In this document: positions 21,840-33,894 of the stretch, one piece after another | How positions within the stretch are numbered: the stretch's first letter is position 1 | Layout: the number at the start of each line of letters is the position of its first letter | DNA from: Dermatemys mawii | Lineage: Eukaryota > Chordata > Testudines > Dermatemydidae | Length of the DNA stretch: 64,000 bases | Assembly (NCBI GenBank): GCA_007922305.1 | Contig: ML677343.1 | Location: forward strand, 29,455,915-29,519,914 | Direction of reading: 5' to 3' | Position numbers and translations under genes: made by a program | Notes under the pieces: generated by a model | What the model saw: only the letters and a program-made list of their open reading frames with translations | Told to the model about the DNA's origin: nothing | The model's database searches: none

Positions 21840-24800
21840 ATGGACAGGGGAACTGGTTCAGGGGGGGAAAAGCTGTCCCAAACTTTCCTTAATTGATTCA
21901 CTTTTTTATTTTTTTAATTATTTCTCATTTCCACACACCCACCTAGTTCCTAGTTCCAGTGCAGATATACCATGGGAAAGCCAGTTCTCACAGCATTTGT
22001 AGAAGCAGGAAGTATATGAATTTTCAAAGAGACTCTATTTTTATGAGCGCTCCCGCTGAGTTTTGCTCCATCAAAGAGACCTTGGCTAAAATTTAAATAA
22101 GCAACTTTTCAGTAACTGAACCAGATCTCTGGATTTTCAGATCACATATCTGCAGTCCATCTTCTGAAAAAAAGCACATATACAGAAACGAAAGGAAATC
22201 CCTTCCACCATATGGAAACCAAGCAAAAGGCAGCTACAGAGTAGTAATTATCACTTAGCAGATGAAAGGTTTCCCGTATATCCTAAGTAAACACTGAAGG
22301 CCACATCTTGTAGTCCTCAATAAAGCCAATCTCCCAGTGAATCCTACTTCCTCACCCCCGTTGTCAGAGTAAGGACTGAGTCACGTGAAGGGGATTTTGC
22401 CTGTCATTAGTGGAGGCTGTCAGAAAGCTTCACTCCTTTCGATTCTGACACTGCCCAGGCCCCAGGATGTTAAAAGCCATCAGTCCTGAACGGGATGTTT
22501 ACTTCTGTTCATTACAAGGTAGAGATTTGTTATCCACTTGGCATCCTCTCTGAGGAGCACAAGAGCACGTCTCTTCCACTAATAGTTTGTCAGGTCTGCT
22601 CTGCTGGGTTTCTTAACCATTCTGAATTTTCGGAGGAGGGGATATTGTGCCACCCCCAGCAGGTGTCTGATGGTCAGTGGCCAGCTGGGAGCATGGCAGT
22701 GAGACTGGTATGGCAAAAACTGGATTGAGCCTCAGCACAGAATTCAGGGCTGTGTTTTTTATTCCCAGATGCTAATTGAGGCTTTCGGAAGGATTGGACG
22801 GAGCTAGCTCTCTGGAAAACAACTGGCTTTTTGAAGAATAAGGTGAAAGGAACTTTCTGTGGTTCGAATTCTTTATGCTAATTTTAACAACTATTTCAAC
22901 CCCTCGAAAATTGCCACTCTGAAAAAACAAACAGGGCCTGCATTGAGCCTCTGGCCTGGCACTGGGGCCTTTTCTCAGCCACGTCTCGGAATGTCTAACA
23001 GTAGCCAGGCTTATTCATGTGTGGAAAAGTGAATGAGAGAGAGAGAAACAGCGCGAGGGCCACTTCAGGCTAATTGGCCCTCCTTTTGGATTGGGCTGCT
23101 GACATAGGGTTTTAAGTTACATGTAAGCAAGTGAAATGGTATATAAATAATAACAGGGGGAGAGCTCTAGTGGAAAAGCCAGCCAGTGTCTGTCTGACTT
23201 GACGTTCTGTTATTCATCAAGTTCTAGTGTGGTTTGTGTCATTTTAGCCTCACTTGCCTTAAGTGAGAGCCCGAGAGCTACAGTCAGGGAACTTTTCCAC
23301 CAGCTAAGCACTTGCGACAGATTACCGATAGTTTTATAACTCCAGAGGGGTATTGCCATTTCAGGGAAATCCAGTGACAAGGGGAATCCATTTTTTAAAT
23401 CAAATTTAAGAACCCCTGCTTCATCATTTAACCACAGACCAGGAACAGCCTGGATAGCAGCAATGGAAGATGCTCCACAATGCCCCACCATTGGGCTCCA
23501 CTCCTACCCTAGAAGAAGCACCTCTCAATAATTCCATCTCAATGGCTTGCGCCATTATTTGACTCTCTGCTGAGACTGCTAGTTTGGGTTGCGGAAGCTG
23601 AGCTTTGTGGACATCTGTCTATCAGGATTTGAATGAAACCACACGCTCATTACACGTAGGCCCCCGAACAGCGATCAGATGATACTGGCTTCCAGTCTCT
23701 ATCAAAACGGTGGCCAAACATCTCACATCTCTTTGCCAGTTCTTTGAGACTCCCAATAGCCATGCAGTCATTCACAAGTACATAAGGAGTGCTAATATGT
23801 CTCCTACTCCTTCCTTTTTATTCATGGAAGATCCTTTGTAGTCACTCATTACCAGCTGGGTAGAGTTTGAGGCCTTAGAAATGAGCTAAAGGATTTTTGG
23901 ACTAGTTTAATTCTGTGAACTGGTGTTTTTTTTCCCCTGCTACTTAAATGGGAATCTTCTTTCAAGGGTGATTCAGCTTGTTTAAAAATAACTCACATTT
24001 TCCAGTTAATGATGCACCTGGAGTATTTATTAGGAACTGAAGAATTCCATTCCCCTCCCTCCTACACCCCATCCCTCAGAAACACACTCAAAGGTTATCC
24101 TGGATGAGTGGGTGCTGTACATGAAGTATATATATACTACTCTGTTTATTTGTTCATTAGATGTCTTTCTATTCCCTTTTCCACAGTCGCCTCATTTACT
24201 CTACTCTTTACTCATTTCTTCATCCTATTTTGTTCATTGGTTGTTTTCCCACTCACCCCCTTTTCTCACAGTCTCTGCTGTGTGGAGATTTTTCTCTGTT
24301 TCTAAGTCAAACTTTTAGACTCAGTACGTAAAATGAGTTGGGTTTTTTTGTTCATTTTATGGAACCTAGAGGTGGACTGTATACGTTGATGATTTATGGG
24401 TATCTGTATATTTTAGTTTTGAATTGGGCTCTGTTGAAGAATTTGTTTCTTGGTTATCTGTCAGTACTTCTGCTCCTCTTTTTCCATCAAAGGCTCTCAG
24501 AGAGAGCAGAGGGTTCTAAATGAGAATGATGCTGTTATTTGCCTGGCAAATTAGAAGCAAAATTTGAATCAAGCCAGGCATTTACAGAGGAAGACATGGT
24601 TTACTTTAACACTCCAAGCAGGTCTCAAGATATGGCATTCCTGAGAGCATGGCACAGGATAAATCAATGTGAATGGAAGAATTTAGTAGATCTCAGTGAA
24701 TCAAAATCTCTGCTATAAAGACAACCAACAGCTGTATGTCTATCCAGCTTAGCTATGTTTCCAATCTGAGCCAAAAAGTCCAGGCTCTCCATGAGGAAAA

Positions 24801-25915
24801 AAAACTTTTGCAAGGCACAGAGAAATCCCTGAGCTGTCTCAATGTTCAAGAGAAACTGTCTTCTAATTAGGCCTGCTAACTATTGGACATGAAAATAAGA
24901 TTTGATCTCGCACTGGACAGAATTTATATAATACATGCAGTTGTGTGTACACACACACACATATACACAAACATCATCTCTGCCTATTTCCTTTTGGTAT
25001 GATGCTCAGTAAGCCTTTATTTGTTTGTTTTTTTTGTTGGGTGCTGCAACAGCTTTAAACACCACTCTGGGCAGAATCCTAAAAGACAAAAATGTTACCA
25101 CACAGGATGACTATGAATGTGAGTTTGTTTTAAGGTCTTACTACAGCGAGAGTGCCTCTTTTATGTCGGAAATTCTCAGATCATTACCGAATGGCCACAG
25201 CACAAAGAGGAGACCAAAAAAGACTCTTACTGAATTGTCAAGCCAATAAGTATTTGTCATAAGTAAAATCCAAGCCTGGCTGAACTCGAGCCAGACACTG
25301 CAAGTTTGTCCTGGCAGTCAGAGCGTTACATCGCAAACAGCATTATGTCATGCTGCTATGTGATGCTGCCGGCCAAGAAGTGCTCTGAGACAGCATCCTG
25401 GGGCATGGGAGACAGACTAGATCTGGCCACTTCCCCATAGCTGGCCCAGAACAGCCTGTGCTCTGGAGGCTTACTTCCAATGGCCAGGTGATGGAGATGA
25501 GTAAATAGGCAAGAAACCAAACCGTCCTTGGAATCCATCCCAGAGGAACATCAGTGGGAAGATGGTCACTGTCCTGTAGCCAACCCAGAAGAGAGCCATG
25601 CTTCAGGACCCCCAGACAGCGAGTGGCAGAAGAGAGCAGCCACATAGGGACATAGCTAATCCAGGGCAATCCTGGGTTCCTGGGGCCCATCCATGGACCA
25701 CAAAGAGGAGGAGAAAAATGGCTGTTTCTCGTGCCCTAAAAAAAGAAGAAAATCCATGTTCTCTGTGGCTCTGCCCAGGGAGAATGAAGAGGTGGCCATC
25801 TCTGACTTTTCCAAGTTCACCAAATGGCAGAAACAAAACTCAGATCACTCCAGATTTATTCATCCTCAGCATCATAACCTTTAATGCTTGCCTGTAACCC
25901 CAGAGTTATACAGCC
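21840..25915. other. Long unique stretch with a conserved-element candidate
   Basis: About 4 kb without a firmly identified repeat. The segment 22740-23110 is compositionally complex, with several homopurine motifs and TTATGCTAATTTTAA. It is a reasonable candidate for a conserved non-coding element, but only comparison can tell. A CA/TG microsatellite-like patch lies at 24945-24975. Open frames of up to 115 codons near 25.4 kb lack domains. Confidence 0.4.
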
Positions 25916-25924
25916 TGAAGTGTA

Positions 25925-26075
25925 GACACACAATTGCCTCAACTGCATATGCAGTTGTAGTGATCATATAACCATCTTTACTCAGGTCTAAAGTAGATTT
26001 GAACCCTGGACCTCCAACATGAAAAGCATAACCCTCTAGTGCTCGAGTTAAATGATCCAAGCCCTGAGCGGACTC
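25925..26075 (-). repeat. tRNA-derived SINE, reverse orientation
   Basis: On the minus strand a tRNA-like head can be read: a degenerate A-box region (AACTCGAGCACTAGAGG) followed by GGAGGTCCAGGGTTCAAATC, a good B box (plus-strand 25996-26005). This fits the tRNA-type head of reptile SINEs. It is not a functional tRNA because the acceptor stem and cloverleaf are not preserved. Confidence 0.6.
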
Positions 26076-26084
26076 AGTATTGAC

Positions 26085-27430
26085 AGTTCTGACCCAAAAC
26101 CTGTGAAGAACTTGAGCTTAACTTTAAACACTTGTCCCTTTCTCATGGCTGATCCTCAGAACATACACTGAATAGTGGTTTACAATTAAAGGCATAAATG
26201 ACCTTAGCTTTGACATTTACATGGTCAGTCATATCTTTGTGTGAAAATAGGCCCATGTTTATGAATGTCTGTCGGCACCCTTAGACTTCTGAAAATCAGG
26301 TCCAAAATGCCCCTGGGAAGAAGATCCAACATAAAATATTTGGGCCACTGAAAAGAATTACTGTCTTTCTAATCTTATATTCATGACTCCTAGATCATTT
26401 TTAGAGGACTAAAACCAGATGAACATTTGATTAAATAAAACATTAACTCTGCGACATCTTTTTTTATATTAAGAGTGTTGCACACTTGGTTCTGTTCCTG
26501 AACTACATTTGTTCTACAGATATTTAGGACAAACCTGACATTTTGTAGGCTTCCGCCTGCATGGTGCATGTGTTGTTTGGATTAGCATGATCAAAAAATT
26601 TGATACATCTTTTCAAGATCCCATTTTCATCTGGATTCACACAACACACGGGAGAGCATTATGCCAAAAATATGTTTTTAGCAAACACACACAGACTTTG
26701 TTGTGACTGTTTGTAGCTGGTAAAATCCTACTCTGCACTGATTACCAGGACCTGCACGCTGTTATAGAAGTCTAAGATATAAAAAGTACTGTACACAAAT
26801 GAAAACCGTTAGCTTTCATACCACATGTGTTGTACTTATGCCAGGGGGAAATGACAGAGAATGTACAAGGTCATGGTTTACTAAAAATATAAAAGTTTAA
26901 CATGTGGTGTTAATAGAACACACAACAGGGGTCAGTGGTAAAATGGAAAATAATTCATTTCCAATGTCAAGCCAAGTAATTCACTAAGAAGGAACATTTG
27001 GAAGTGTGTTACATATATCTTTCTCTTCTGTATGGTGGGTACAGAAAGGCAAAACTGCTAATACAAATGCAGCAATAATATGTTTGGTTTGGATTTCAGG
27101 TATGCCACTGTAAAGCAGGAATAATTCTATTGGAATAAATGAAGTTACGTCAGTGTGAGTAAGAACAGAATCAGGCCCAGTTAAGTTAATACGATTTTTT
27201 TTTTGTTTTGAATATGTATTTTCCATGTGTGCCTTTAATTTCTTAATGGTCTATCCAACTATGTAGATATTTATATGACACCTATCATCAGATAGCTTGT
27301 ATGAAATGCCAATGAAATAATATATTCAGTGTGTCAAGAATGGGTATGTATAACAATTGTGGCAATCCCAAATCATATCCGACGTTGAGATCTGTTTGTC
27401 CAAGTGGACAGTAATATCTCCTGTCATCTA
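26085..27430. other. Unique sequence, no gene recognised
   Basis: AT-rich, with only small chance open frames. Confidence 0.4.
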
Positions 27431-27439
27431 GCATTGTAG

Positions 27440-27525
27440 ATTTTTGGCTGTAATCATGTCCTGATTTAAGTCAATGGGAGTTTTGCCATGGACTTCAATG
27501 GAGCCAGGATTTCACCCTTTTAGCT
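27440..27525. repeat. Old interspersed repeat (CAATGGGAGTTTTGCC)
   Basis: AAGTCAATGGGAGTTTTGCC and GACTTCAATGGAGCCAGGAT are signature phrases of the dispersed family also seen at 19310, 57660 and 59685. Confidence 0.6.
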
Positions 27526-27659
27526 CTCTTTCCATAACAATCATAATGGTGAGTAACGCAGTTGGCCAATGAAAAGAGATACATTTAGGAGGATATATGA
27601 GACTGCAGATAAGGTGTTTAGTTTTTGAAGTCTCAGAAGAAAGAAGGGCTGAGGACTTC

Positions 27660-27748
27660 ATGAGCAGACCCTGAGCTCGCGTAACTCAATGTAGCTCCAT
27701 TCATTTCAATGGAGCTGCGCCAATTTACCCCATCTGTGGATCTGGCCA
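27660..27748. repeat. Old interspersed repeat copy
   Basis: AACTCAATGTAGCTCCATTC followed by ATTTCAATGGAGCTGCGCCA forms an internal inverted repeat (AGCTCCATT...AATGGAGCT) typical of the same dispersed family. Confidence 0.5.
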
Positions 27749-27901
27749 TCTTAAGAGTCTGAATTTTGAAAAGTCTGATTTTCTCAATCACATCTTGTTG
27801 TTATGAATAAAGCAGTTTGTATGCTTCTAGGATTGAATAGAATTATTTTTATTAATATTAGAGGGTTTATAAACTAGACAAAAAGGGGTATTGGCTGGTG
27901 C

Positions 27902-28109
27902 CACTGTTCCCTCTAAGCTGTGCACATGTGCACATGCACACAAATCCCAAACCCCGTGCACAGTGCAAAACACCTGCACAGATGCACAAAATTTGCACAG
28001 ATGCACAAAAATTTGCACAGAAGAAATTTTTTGTACACACAACCTGTCAAAAATTTGCACAGAAAATCTTTTCGTGCACACGGCCTGTCAACAATTAGAG
28101 GGAACATTG
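27902..28109. mobile_element. MITE with CACTGTTCCCTCTAA ends and GCACAGATGCACAAAA repeats
   Basis: The inverted termini are CACTGTTCCCTCTAAGCTGT and, on the other strand, CAATGTTCCCTCTAATTGTT. The 8-bp flanks GCTGGTGC and GTTGGCAC agree at 5 of 8 positions, compatible with an old hAT duplication. The interior is dominated by TTTGCACAG/TGCACAAAA units, and the phrase TTGCACAGA occurs several times. Open frames of up to 105 codons (both strands) arise from these units and are not genes. Confidence 0.65.
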
Positions 28110-28114
28110 GTTGG

Positions 28115-28790
28115 CACTAGAAATGATGCTACTGACACTGACCAAGAAACACCATTATTGGCTCTAAGTAAAAGCAAACCATGTATTTTTGGAATAGAAC
28201 AACTGTGAGCTGAATGCCACAGTTGATTGGCTCTGAATATTTGAAAAAAGCATTATAGCTGTTGAGCGGCATTAACGCCAACGTTGTCTTTACCCGTCTG
28301 TCTTGATCTGTAACCCACTGGTCTGTCATTGAAGTAATCAGTTGCTTTTTACAGACAGAGCAGCGGGTGAAACTGTTTTTCTTTCCTTCACTCACTTGCT
28401 GAAAGTGTTTTGGTTTCTGGGTTGACTCACTCCATTTATGTAGCATCCATCTCCCCGTCTGAATAGTCAAGTTGATTGAAAACATGTTTTAACTGTCTAT
28501 CCTTCCCCCCATCTCCTATTGTTCCTGTTGCAATCTCTGATGCACACTCTGCTACCCTTCACAGGGGTCTGTCAGTGGGGATTTACAGGGTTCCATTGTG
28601 TGCATTTCAAGCAGGAATGGCAATGTTCATGCTAGTAATGCTATTGGAAAACATCTATCACCTGGACTATTGAGACCTCCCTAAGCCACTGCCTCTACCT
28701 TATTTGATATCTTCTCCATTAAGACACCATTCAAGATGATGCCATCTGCTGTGAGCCAAATCCTGAATTCATTAGTGCTTATATTGAGCT
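28115..28790. other. Unique sequence, no gene recognised
   Basis: A 118-codon minus-strand open frame at 28129-28485 has no recognisable domain or splice context. Confidence 0.4.
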
Positions 28791-28794
28791 TGAG

Positions 28795-28895
28795 TATGGC
28801 CTGAGAATCAGATTGTGATCTGATGTACACCAGTCCAAATGAGGGGTAGTTCCACTGAAGTTTATGGAGTTGCATCAGTTTGAATCAGGCACAGG
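28795..28895. repeat. Old interspersed repeat (TACACCAGT...GAATCAGGC)
   Basis: GATCTGATGTACACCAGTCC, GTTCCACTGAAGTTTATGGA and GTTTGAATCAGGCAC fit the TTACACTGGTGTAA dispersed family. Confidence 0.5.
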
Positions 28896-29589
28896 ATAAA
28901 GACTTCAGAATTTGGTCATTTATATATATAAAATATTAACCGTGTGCACATTAGTTCTGAATGCTAAGAAAAAGAATTCAGCAAGAGATGTGCACTTATG
29001 CACAGCAGTCTCAGCATTAAAATGTGGATTTCAACAGGAAAATCTTCTCTTTCATCCAGCACCCATGATTAAAGGTGTAACTGCAATTTGTTCGTCCCTG
29101 TCATTTTGTCAGTCACCTTTCAGATAATCCAGTTTTTCAGCCATGCTATTTTACTGCAAGATTGAACTAGGAAAGATGAGATGAAACAGGACAAAAATGC
29201 AAACAATTGTACTAGACATGCAGCAGTTTGTATGCTGAAGAGGCAGGTTGCATTCACGTAGCATAAAAGTATAAATTGTGAATTTGAAACGAATGTCTTT
29301 GAAAAAGCAGTAAAAACCTAAATTATTGTTTCCTGTGATCTTATGAAAATCTGAATGGTGGCTCTCTGGTTAGATGTGTCATTCAGTGGAATCACACCAG
29401 AGATGAATATGGATCTGTGGAGAAACTGGGTTATGCTGTCACACTAAACTTATAAGGTGTTGAGTATGGTGAAAATCCCAACATAGCTAGATTAGATAGA
29501 TCAGGAAGAAAGCCTATGGTGGTGATTACCACTGGAAAGGAAACGGTTTTCCCAGCCCATGAATATTTTCCAGAGTTCTAAAATATTTA

Positions 29590-29950
29590 CCATCCTGAAT
29601 TGAGATAAAAAGTAAAAAACTCAAATTCAAAAACCTGAAGAAAAAAAAAGTTTGGGTCAATCAAAACATTTACTGCTGATAACTTCAAAACACTTCATTT
29701 TCAGTTTGACCCTTTTTTCTTTTTTAACCTCTTTTTAATTTAACTAGCTTAAATTTCAAAAAGTCATTTTTGAAAATTGGACATTTTCATTTCAAAAATC
29801 TCAAAATGAAATGTTTTGACAATTTCTAAAAAAAAAATTCAGATTGGGAGGTTAATCAAAACTGACTGTTTCATAAACTGTTTTAATTTCAATAAATTGG
29901 CATTTTTAATTTAAAAAAACATTCATCGAAAAGTTCCCAATCAACTGATT
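29590..29950. repeat. AT-rich degenerate MITE-like repeat (AAAATGAAATG/TTTTGAC)
   Basis: Alternating A- and T-rich blocks with mirrored phrases (TCAAAACATTTACTG, CATTTTCATTTCAAAAATCT, AAAATGAAATGTTTTGACAA) look like an old element that folds back on itself. Related stretches occur at 31065-31235, 41430-41660 and 48215-48350. Class uncertain. Confidence 0.4.
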
Positions 29951-30584
29951 TGAAAAAGATTTCAGCGGTGTGTGTGTCTGGGCACACAAGCACATAGCTC
30001 TTCCGGAAAACATCCATAAGATTTTCTGTCAATTCCACATTGAAAAAAGGTTGATAAATCGAATGTATGTTGTTTTATCTCTTCCAGCTATTTATATGTA
30101 CACAGTGCTATGGTTTGGTTATGGTACTGTATAATTACAATGCATTACTTAACTCCCGTAAAGTTGCAAATGTTAGTCTGAAATTAATCTTTCACTTACA
30201 AATGTGTATTAAATATGTCCCAGATGCAACTATAAACAACTTGGCATCAAATATATTACTGGACACAGAACACTTGGAATAAATACCTAAGAGATTATAT
30301 TAGCATGCTGTTAAGAAGCAAACCATATTATGGCACTTATTACAATGGCTATGCCTTTTCAGCACATGATTAAAAGTTGTCATAAAGCAAACTATTTAGT
30401 AAGATGTCACCTAGTAAATAACGGTGAGATATTTCTAAATAGCATCCAACATTTTGTAAGACCCATTCATCAGTTTTCTCTCACTTTCACCAATAATAAT
30501 AAAAATATCACTGAAAAAGATGTTCAGTGGGATAAATAATAGTGTTCCATGGGATAACATTTGTGCATTTAGAGACTGACTAAG

Positions 30585-30640
30585 ATCCGCTGAAGTCAAT
30601 GATAGACTTTCTATGGTCTTCAATGAGCTTGGGTCCCCTA
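30585..30640. repeat. Fragment of old interspersed repeat
   Basis: GCTGAAGTCAATGATAGACT and GTCTTCAATGAGCTTGGGTC resemble the dispersed CAATGGGA family. Confidence 0.4.
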
Positions 30641-30869
30641 TGCAGCTATTAAACAATAAATAAATAATAATACTAATAAAATTGTTTCAATCTGAGGGAC
30701 TGTTATGCCTTAAAATGACTCCTGCACATATTTTAATCACCTAGAAGATGTAATTTTAACAACCCATTTCCAAATTTGTCTTTGGCACATCTACTCCTCA
30801 AATGCATATGTGAATGTTTATTGAGCTTTATGCCAGTGTTTTTGTACCTGCGTTTGCCCCAGGATATGA

Positions 30870-31042
30870 GAGAAACAAAGTGGGTGAGGTAATATATTTT
30901 ACTGGGTCAATTTCTGTTGGTGAGAGAGACAAGTTTTTGAGCTCGGACTTGAAGAAGAGCTCTGTGTAAGCCTGAAAGCTTTTCCTCCTCGCCAAGAGAA
31001 GTTGGTCCAATAAATGATATTCCCTCACTCATCTTGTGTCTC
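30870..31042. mobile_element. Inverted pair of second hammerhead-like retroelement family
   Basis: The left arm (minus strand) and right arm (plus strand) are head-to-head copies of one sequence: GTGGGTGAGGTAATATATTT on the left and, inverted, TCCAATAAATGATATTCCCT on the right, with TTTCTGTTGGTGAGAGAGAC mirrored by CCTCGCCAAGAGAAGTTGG. The junction has TTGAAGA, AGAGCT...AGCCT and GAAAGC in hammerhead order. I recall the intact family as CCTGAAGA...GAGCTC...AGCTCGAAAGC. Head-to-head arrangement is common in Penelope-like insertions. Confidence 0.65.
30948..30985 (+). ncRNA. Decayed hammerhead-ribozyme-like core (second family)
   Basis: The order is TTGAAGA (expected CUGANGA, so C3 is changed to U), then AGAGCTCTGTGTAAGCC as a weak stem II (AGCT side against AGCC), then TGAAAGC. 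The layout fits a hammerhead, but the altered invariant base and weak stem argue against activity. Confidence 0.45.
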
Positions 31043-31064
31043 TTTTCTTTCCCCTGGATACCAC

Positions 31065-31235
31065 CAAAAAATTCAATATTTTTTCCATTTTTGTCAAAAA
31101 AAAATCCTCAAAATTTGTTGTTTTGTAAAAAGTTTGAAAAAAAACCTAAATTTTTTCAGCTAAAATTCAAAAATGTAGGGCCAAAAGTTGAAATATGTAT
31201 TGGAGAGGTTCCGTCCAATAAATTCAGGAAAGCAG
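31065..31235. repeat. AT-rich degenerate repeat
   Basis: Runs such as TTTTTGTCAAAAAAAAATCC and AAATTTTTTCAGCTAAAATT resemble the AT-rich MITE-like family at 29590-29950. Low information content. Confidence 0.3.
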
Positions 31236-31239
31236 AAAT

Positions 31240-32360
31240 TTCCCTAGTAAAAATTAGTTCACTCTTTCTGTAAATCTTCCTTAATACTGTATCATACTTT
31301 TTTTAAAGGTAGCAACGGGATATCTTTTTGGTTGTTTTCTAATTCCATTTCTACTGGTTCTGTATCTCAGCTACTTACCAAAACAATCTCACTAATTTAC
31401 TTTAAGATCCATATATGCTATTTGTGTTATTGAAACAACAGATATAAAATAAGAAATCAAATAGGGGACAACTGCAACATTTGCCGGTATACCCATTTGT
31501 ATGCTCAGTAAAGATTGGTTTGTTGATGCAAGTAGTTACACAGGCAATACTGCGGGTACATTTTCATAAACTGTTTTAATTATTTGGCTCAGTGTTTTGT
31601 TATCACGCCACATTTGAAAGTAAAGTAGATGCCATTTCTAAGGTCTTTGCATAAAATCTCGAATTTATGGAATTTGCTTTATTAATTAAAATGTAATTAT
31701 TACAAGAAGTGACCCATATGATCAAACGCAACCAATATTTCAATTCTACACTGGCACATTCTGGTATGGAAACAGATGTGGAAAAAAAAGGAGTGATTGA
31801 AATAAAATAGTTATTTTCCCCTTCCTTTAAATATAGCTAACCAAGTTTAAACATTCTATTTAATATAAACATTAGTTTATTATTTTGTATGGTACACCAA
31901 CTCATTCAGTGTTTATATTATACACACTGCATACTAGCATGCATATGTATACATATATTGTATCTGAAACATTTTTGTAGAATTTGGGACCACCAGCCAG
32001 ATAAACACACTAACATTTTATTCAAAGGCTCATCTACTCTATTGTTATGTTTTGTCACATACAAATTGCAAAGAGAAGCATTCTGTCTAAGTTACTTCTT
32101 TTAGTTCACAAGAGAACAACAACACAAGGACAAAAGGAAAACCTCCCTTAGAAAGCACAGCATGTCTCCTCTCTGTAACAGATTGCACTTAAAGGAGCAA
32201 AAAATGGCTGCCAATCACTGCCCACAGCAGTCTCTTGAGATTCGGAAGGATGTACGGAAAGAGAGTTAAACTGGTTACATAGCTGCACCCATCACAGAAT
32301 GAAATAACACGATTGTGTCCTCAGTACTTAGTCCATGATTCCGTTTTCTCCTCGTCACTT
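31240..32360. other. Unique AT-rich sequence
   Basis: No identified feature in about 1.1 kb. Confidence 0.4.
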
Positions 32361-32369
32361 GCTGATCCT

Positions 32370-32530
32370 CGTTGAGGCTTAATCCAAAACTCCCATTGAC
32401 TTCACTACCAGATCAGGCCCCAGGAGCCAGTCCTGTAACTGCAGGTGGACTCCTGAGTTTTCACAATATTACACTGAAGTCAACAGGGTTCACGGCAGGT
32501 GCAGGGGTTTGCCCGTGCAGCTGGAGGATG
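32370..32530. repeat. Old interspersed repeat copy
   Basis: AACTCCCATTGACTTCACTA, CAGATCAGGCCCCAGG and TACACTGAAGTCAACAGGGT are phrases of the dispersed CAATGGGA/ATCAGGCCC family. Confidence 0.5.
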
Positions 32531-32539
32531 GGGGACTAC

Positions 32540-33710
32540 GGATCTGTGATGGGGTGATCTAATTTAACCTGTGGGACTTTGATAGCCCAGAACAGGAGGA
32601 CTATAGTGTCCTGACTGAAGGGATGAGTCATGAAGAGGGAGCACTCAGAGTCCCAGAGAAGAGCAAAGGGCCACAGTGCGAGAAAGGGGGCATCAGACCT
32701 GAGTGGAGCTTATCCCCAGACTCAACCACAAGGAGGCACCTGTGCCCAACAGGGTCCTAGTCATCCTCCTTTTAAATCAATGGGAATCATTCAGTTGACG
32801 TTAATCAGCACTATAAGGGGCCTCTAAGGGTTTTCCTCTTTAGGCACGTCATTCAGTATCTCAGTCCACACTCTCCTTATCTTCATTCCCTTGGTTTGCT
32901 TCCCTCTTGCTCACCTTCAGAGTTCAAAACTGGCCCCATCAGGAAGTTTGACTTCCGTCCCTTCAGTCTTCCTCACATAGCCCAAGAGAACATGGTTTCG
33001 AGTGTTTCCAATACAAAACCTGCAGCAAACTGAACATGCAAATTTTAGGGGCAGTGTTGAAAAATGTTGACTTTATTACAATGACACACAGCAAGGAATT
33101 CTGTACTGCTTGGTTTATGCCCTGTAATAGATAATTCAATATAAGTTTAATTTTTACCTGCCACTGCCATGGAATTTCCAGCCTGATGCACCCAAGTACG
33201 ACAAAACATAAAGACTCATGGTGCAGAAACTAGATCGTTTGCTGCAGAAAAACACAAAGCCTGGAATATGTTGCTAACAGATTTGGCCTTTGTAGGAATT
33301 TTACCTTAAAGGAGGAATGTGGCTAATATTAGCATAATGAATTCTGCCCTCTAGTGCTCCATGTGGTATATGAAGTAAGGAGGAGTTTGGCCTGCATGAA
33401 GCCAGTAACAGAGAAGTCTGTTATGGTTTCCTGTGTTAAGAAAGATATGCTGCTGAATTTTTAAATTTCAGTGTGGAGCCCATAATTGGTTACCATAAGA
33501 AACTGAAGACTGTTATATCTCTTTGCATACCATGAGCAATAATCCAGAAAATAACTCTAATGGTGGAAGGGTAAAGACTGACCTTTCATTATGGGGAGGT
33601 GACAGGAATTTTGATGCAGTATTCACTAGTGATTGGCCAACCCCAGACCAGAATGAAAAGGCAGGTTTACCAGGTAAATGGCATCAATTTAACAAGCGGG
33701 GGCAGGGGAG
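32540..33710. other. Unique sequence, no gene recognised
   Basis: About 1.2 kb without an identified repeat or exon. Confidence 0.4.
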
Positions 33711-33725
33711 ACATTCTCTGAAAAG

Positions 33726-33894
33726 AATCAGAGGGGTAGCTGTGTTAGTCTGGAATTGCAGAAGTGACAAAGAGTCCTGTGGCACCTTAAAGACTAACTA
33801 AAGTTTTAGAGCCTAAGCTTTCGTGGGCTTATATCCACTTCGTCGGACGAAGTGGGTATTAGCCGACGAAAGCTTAGGCTCTAAAACTTTAGTG
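33726..33894. mobile_element. Penelope-like insertion A, head-to-head inverted, with 13-bp TSD
   Basis: The target duplication ATTCTCTGAAAAG is perfect at 33713-33725 and 33895-33907. The left arm is the element's 3' end on the minus strand (plus-strand text AATCAGAGGGGTAGC, GTGTTAGTCTGGAATTGCAG, TGTGGCACCTTAAAGACTAA). The right arm is a shorter plus-strand copy meeting it at the palindrome CACTTCGTC/GGACGAAGTG. Both arms carry hammerhead cores, but both have U4 altered (CCGACGA on minus, CGGACGA on plus). The copy is strongly truncated and non-coding. Variable-length TSDs and inverted junctions fit Penelope-like retrotransposition. Confidence 0.78.

Noticed and set aside
25925..26075. Possible functional tRNA gene on the minus strand
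   Set aside because: A B box is present, but no intact cloverleaf or acceptor stem can be drawn. It fits a SINE head.
27827..28208. Overlapping open frames of 64-105 codons rich in cysteine and histidine
   Set aside because: They are translations of the tandem TTTGCACAG units inside a MITE.
33726..33894. Active hammerhead ribozyme in insertion A
   Set aside because: Both cores have the invariant U4 replaced (CCGACGA, CGGACGA) and the plus-strand stem II is mismatched, so cleavage is unlikely.
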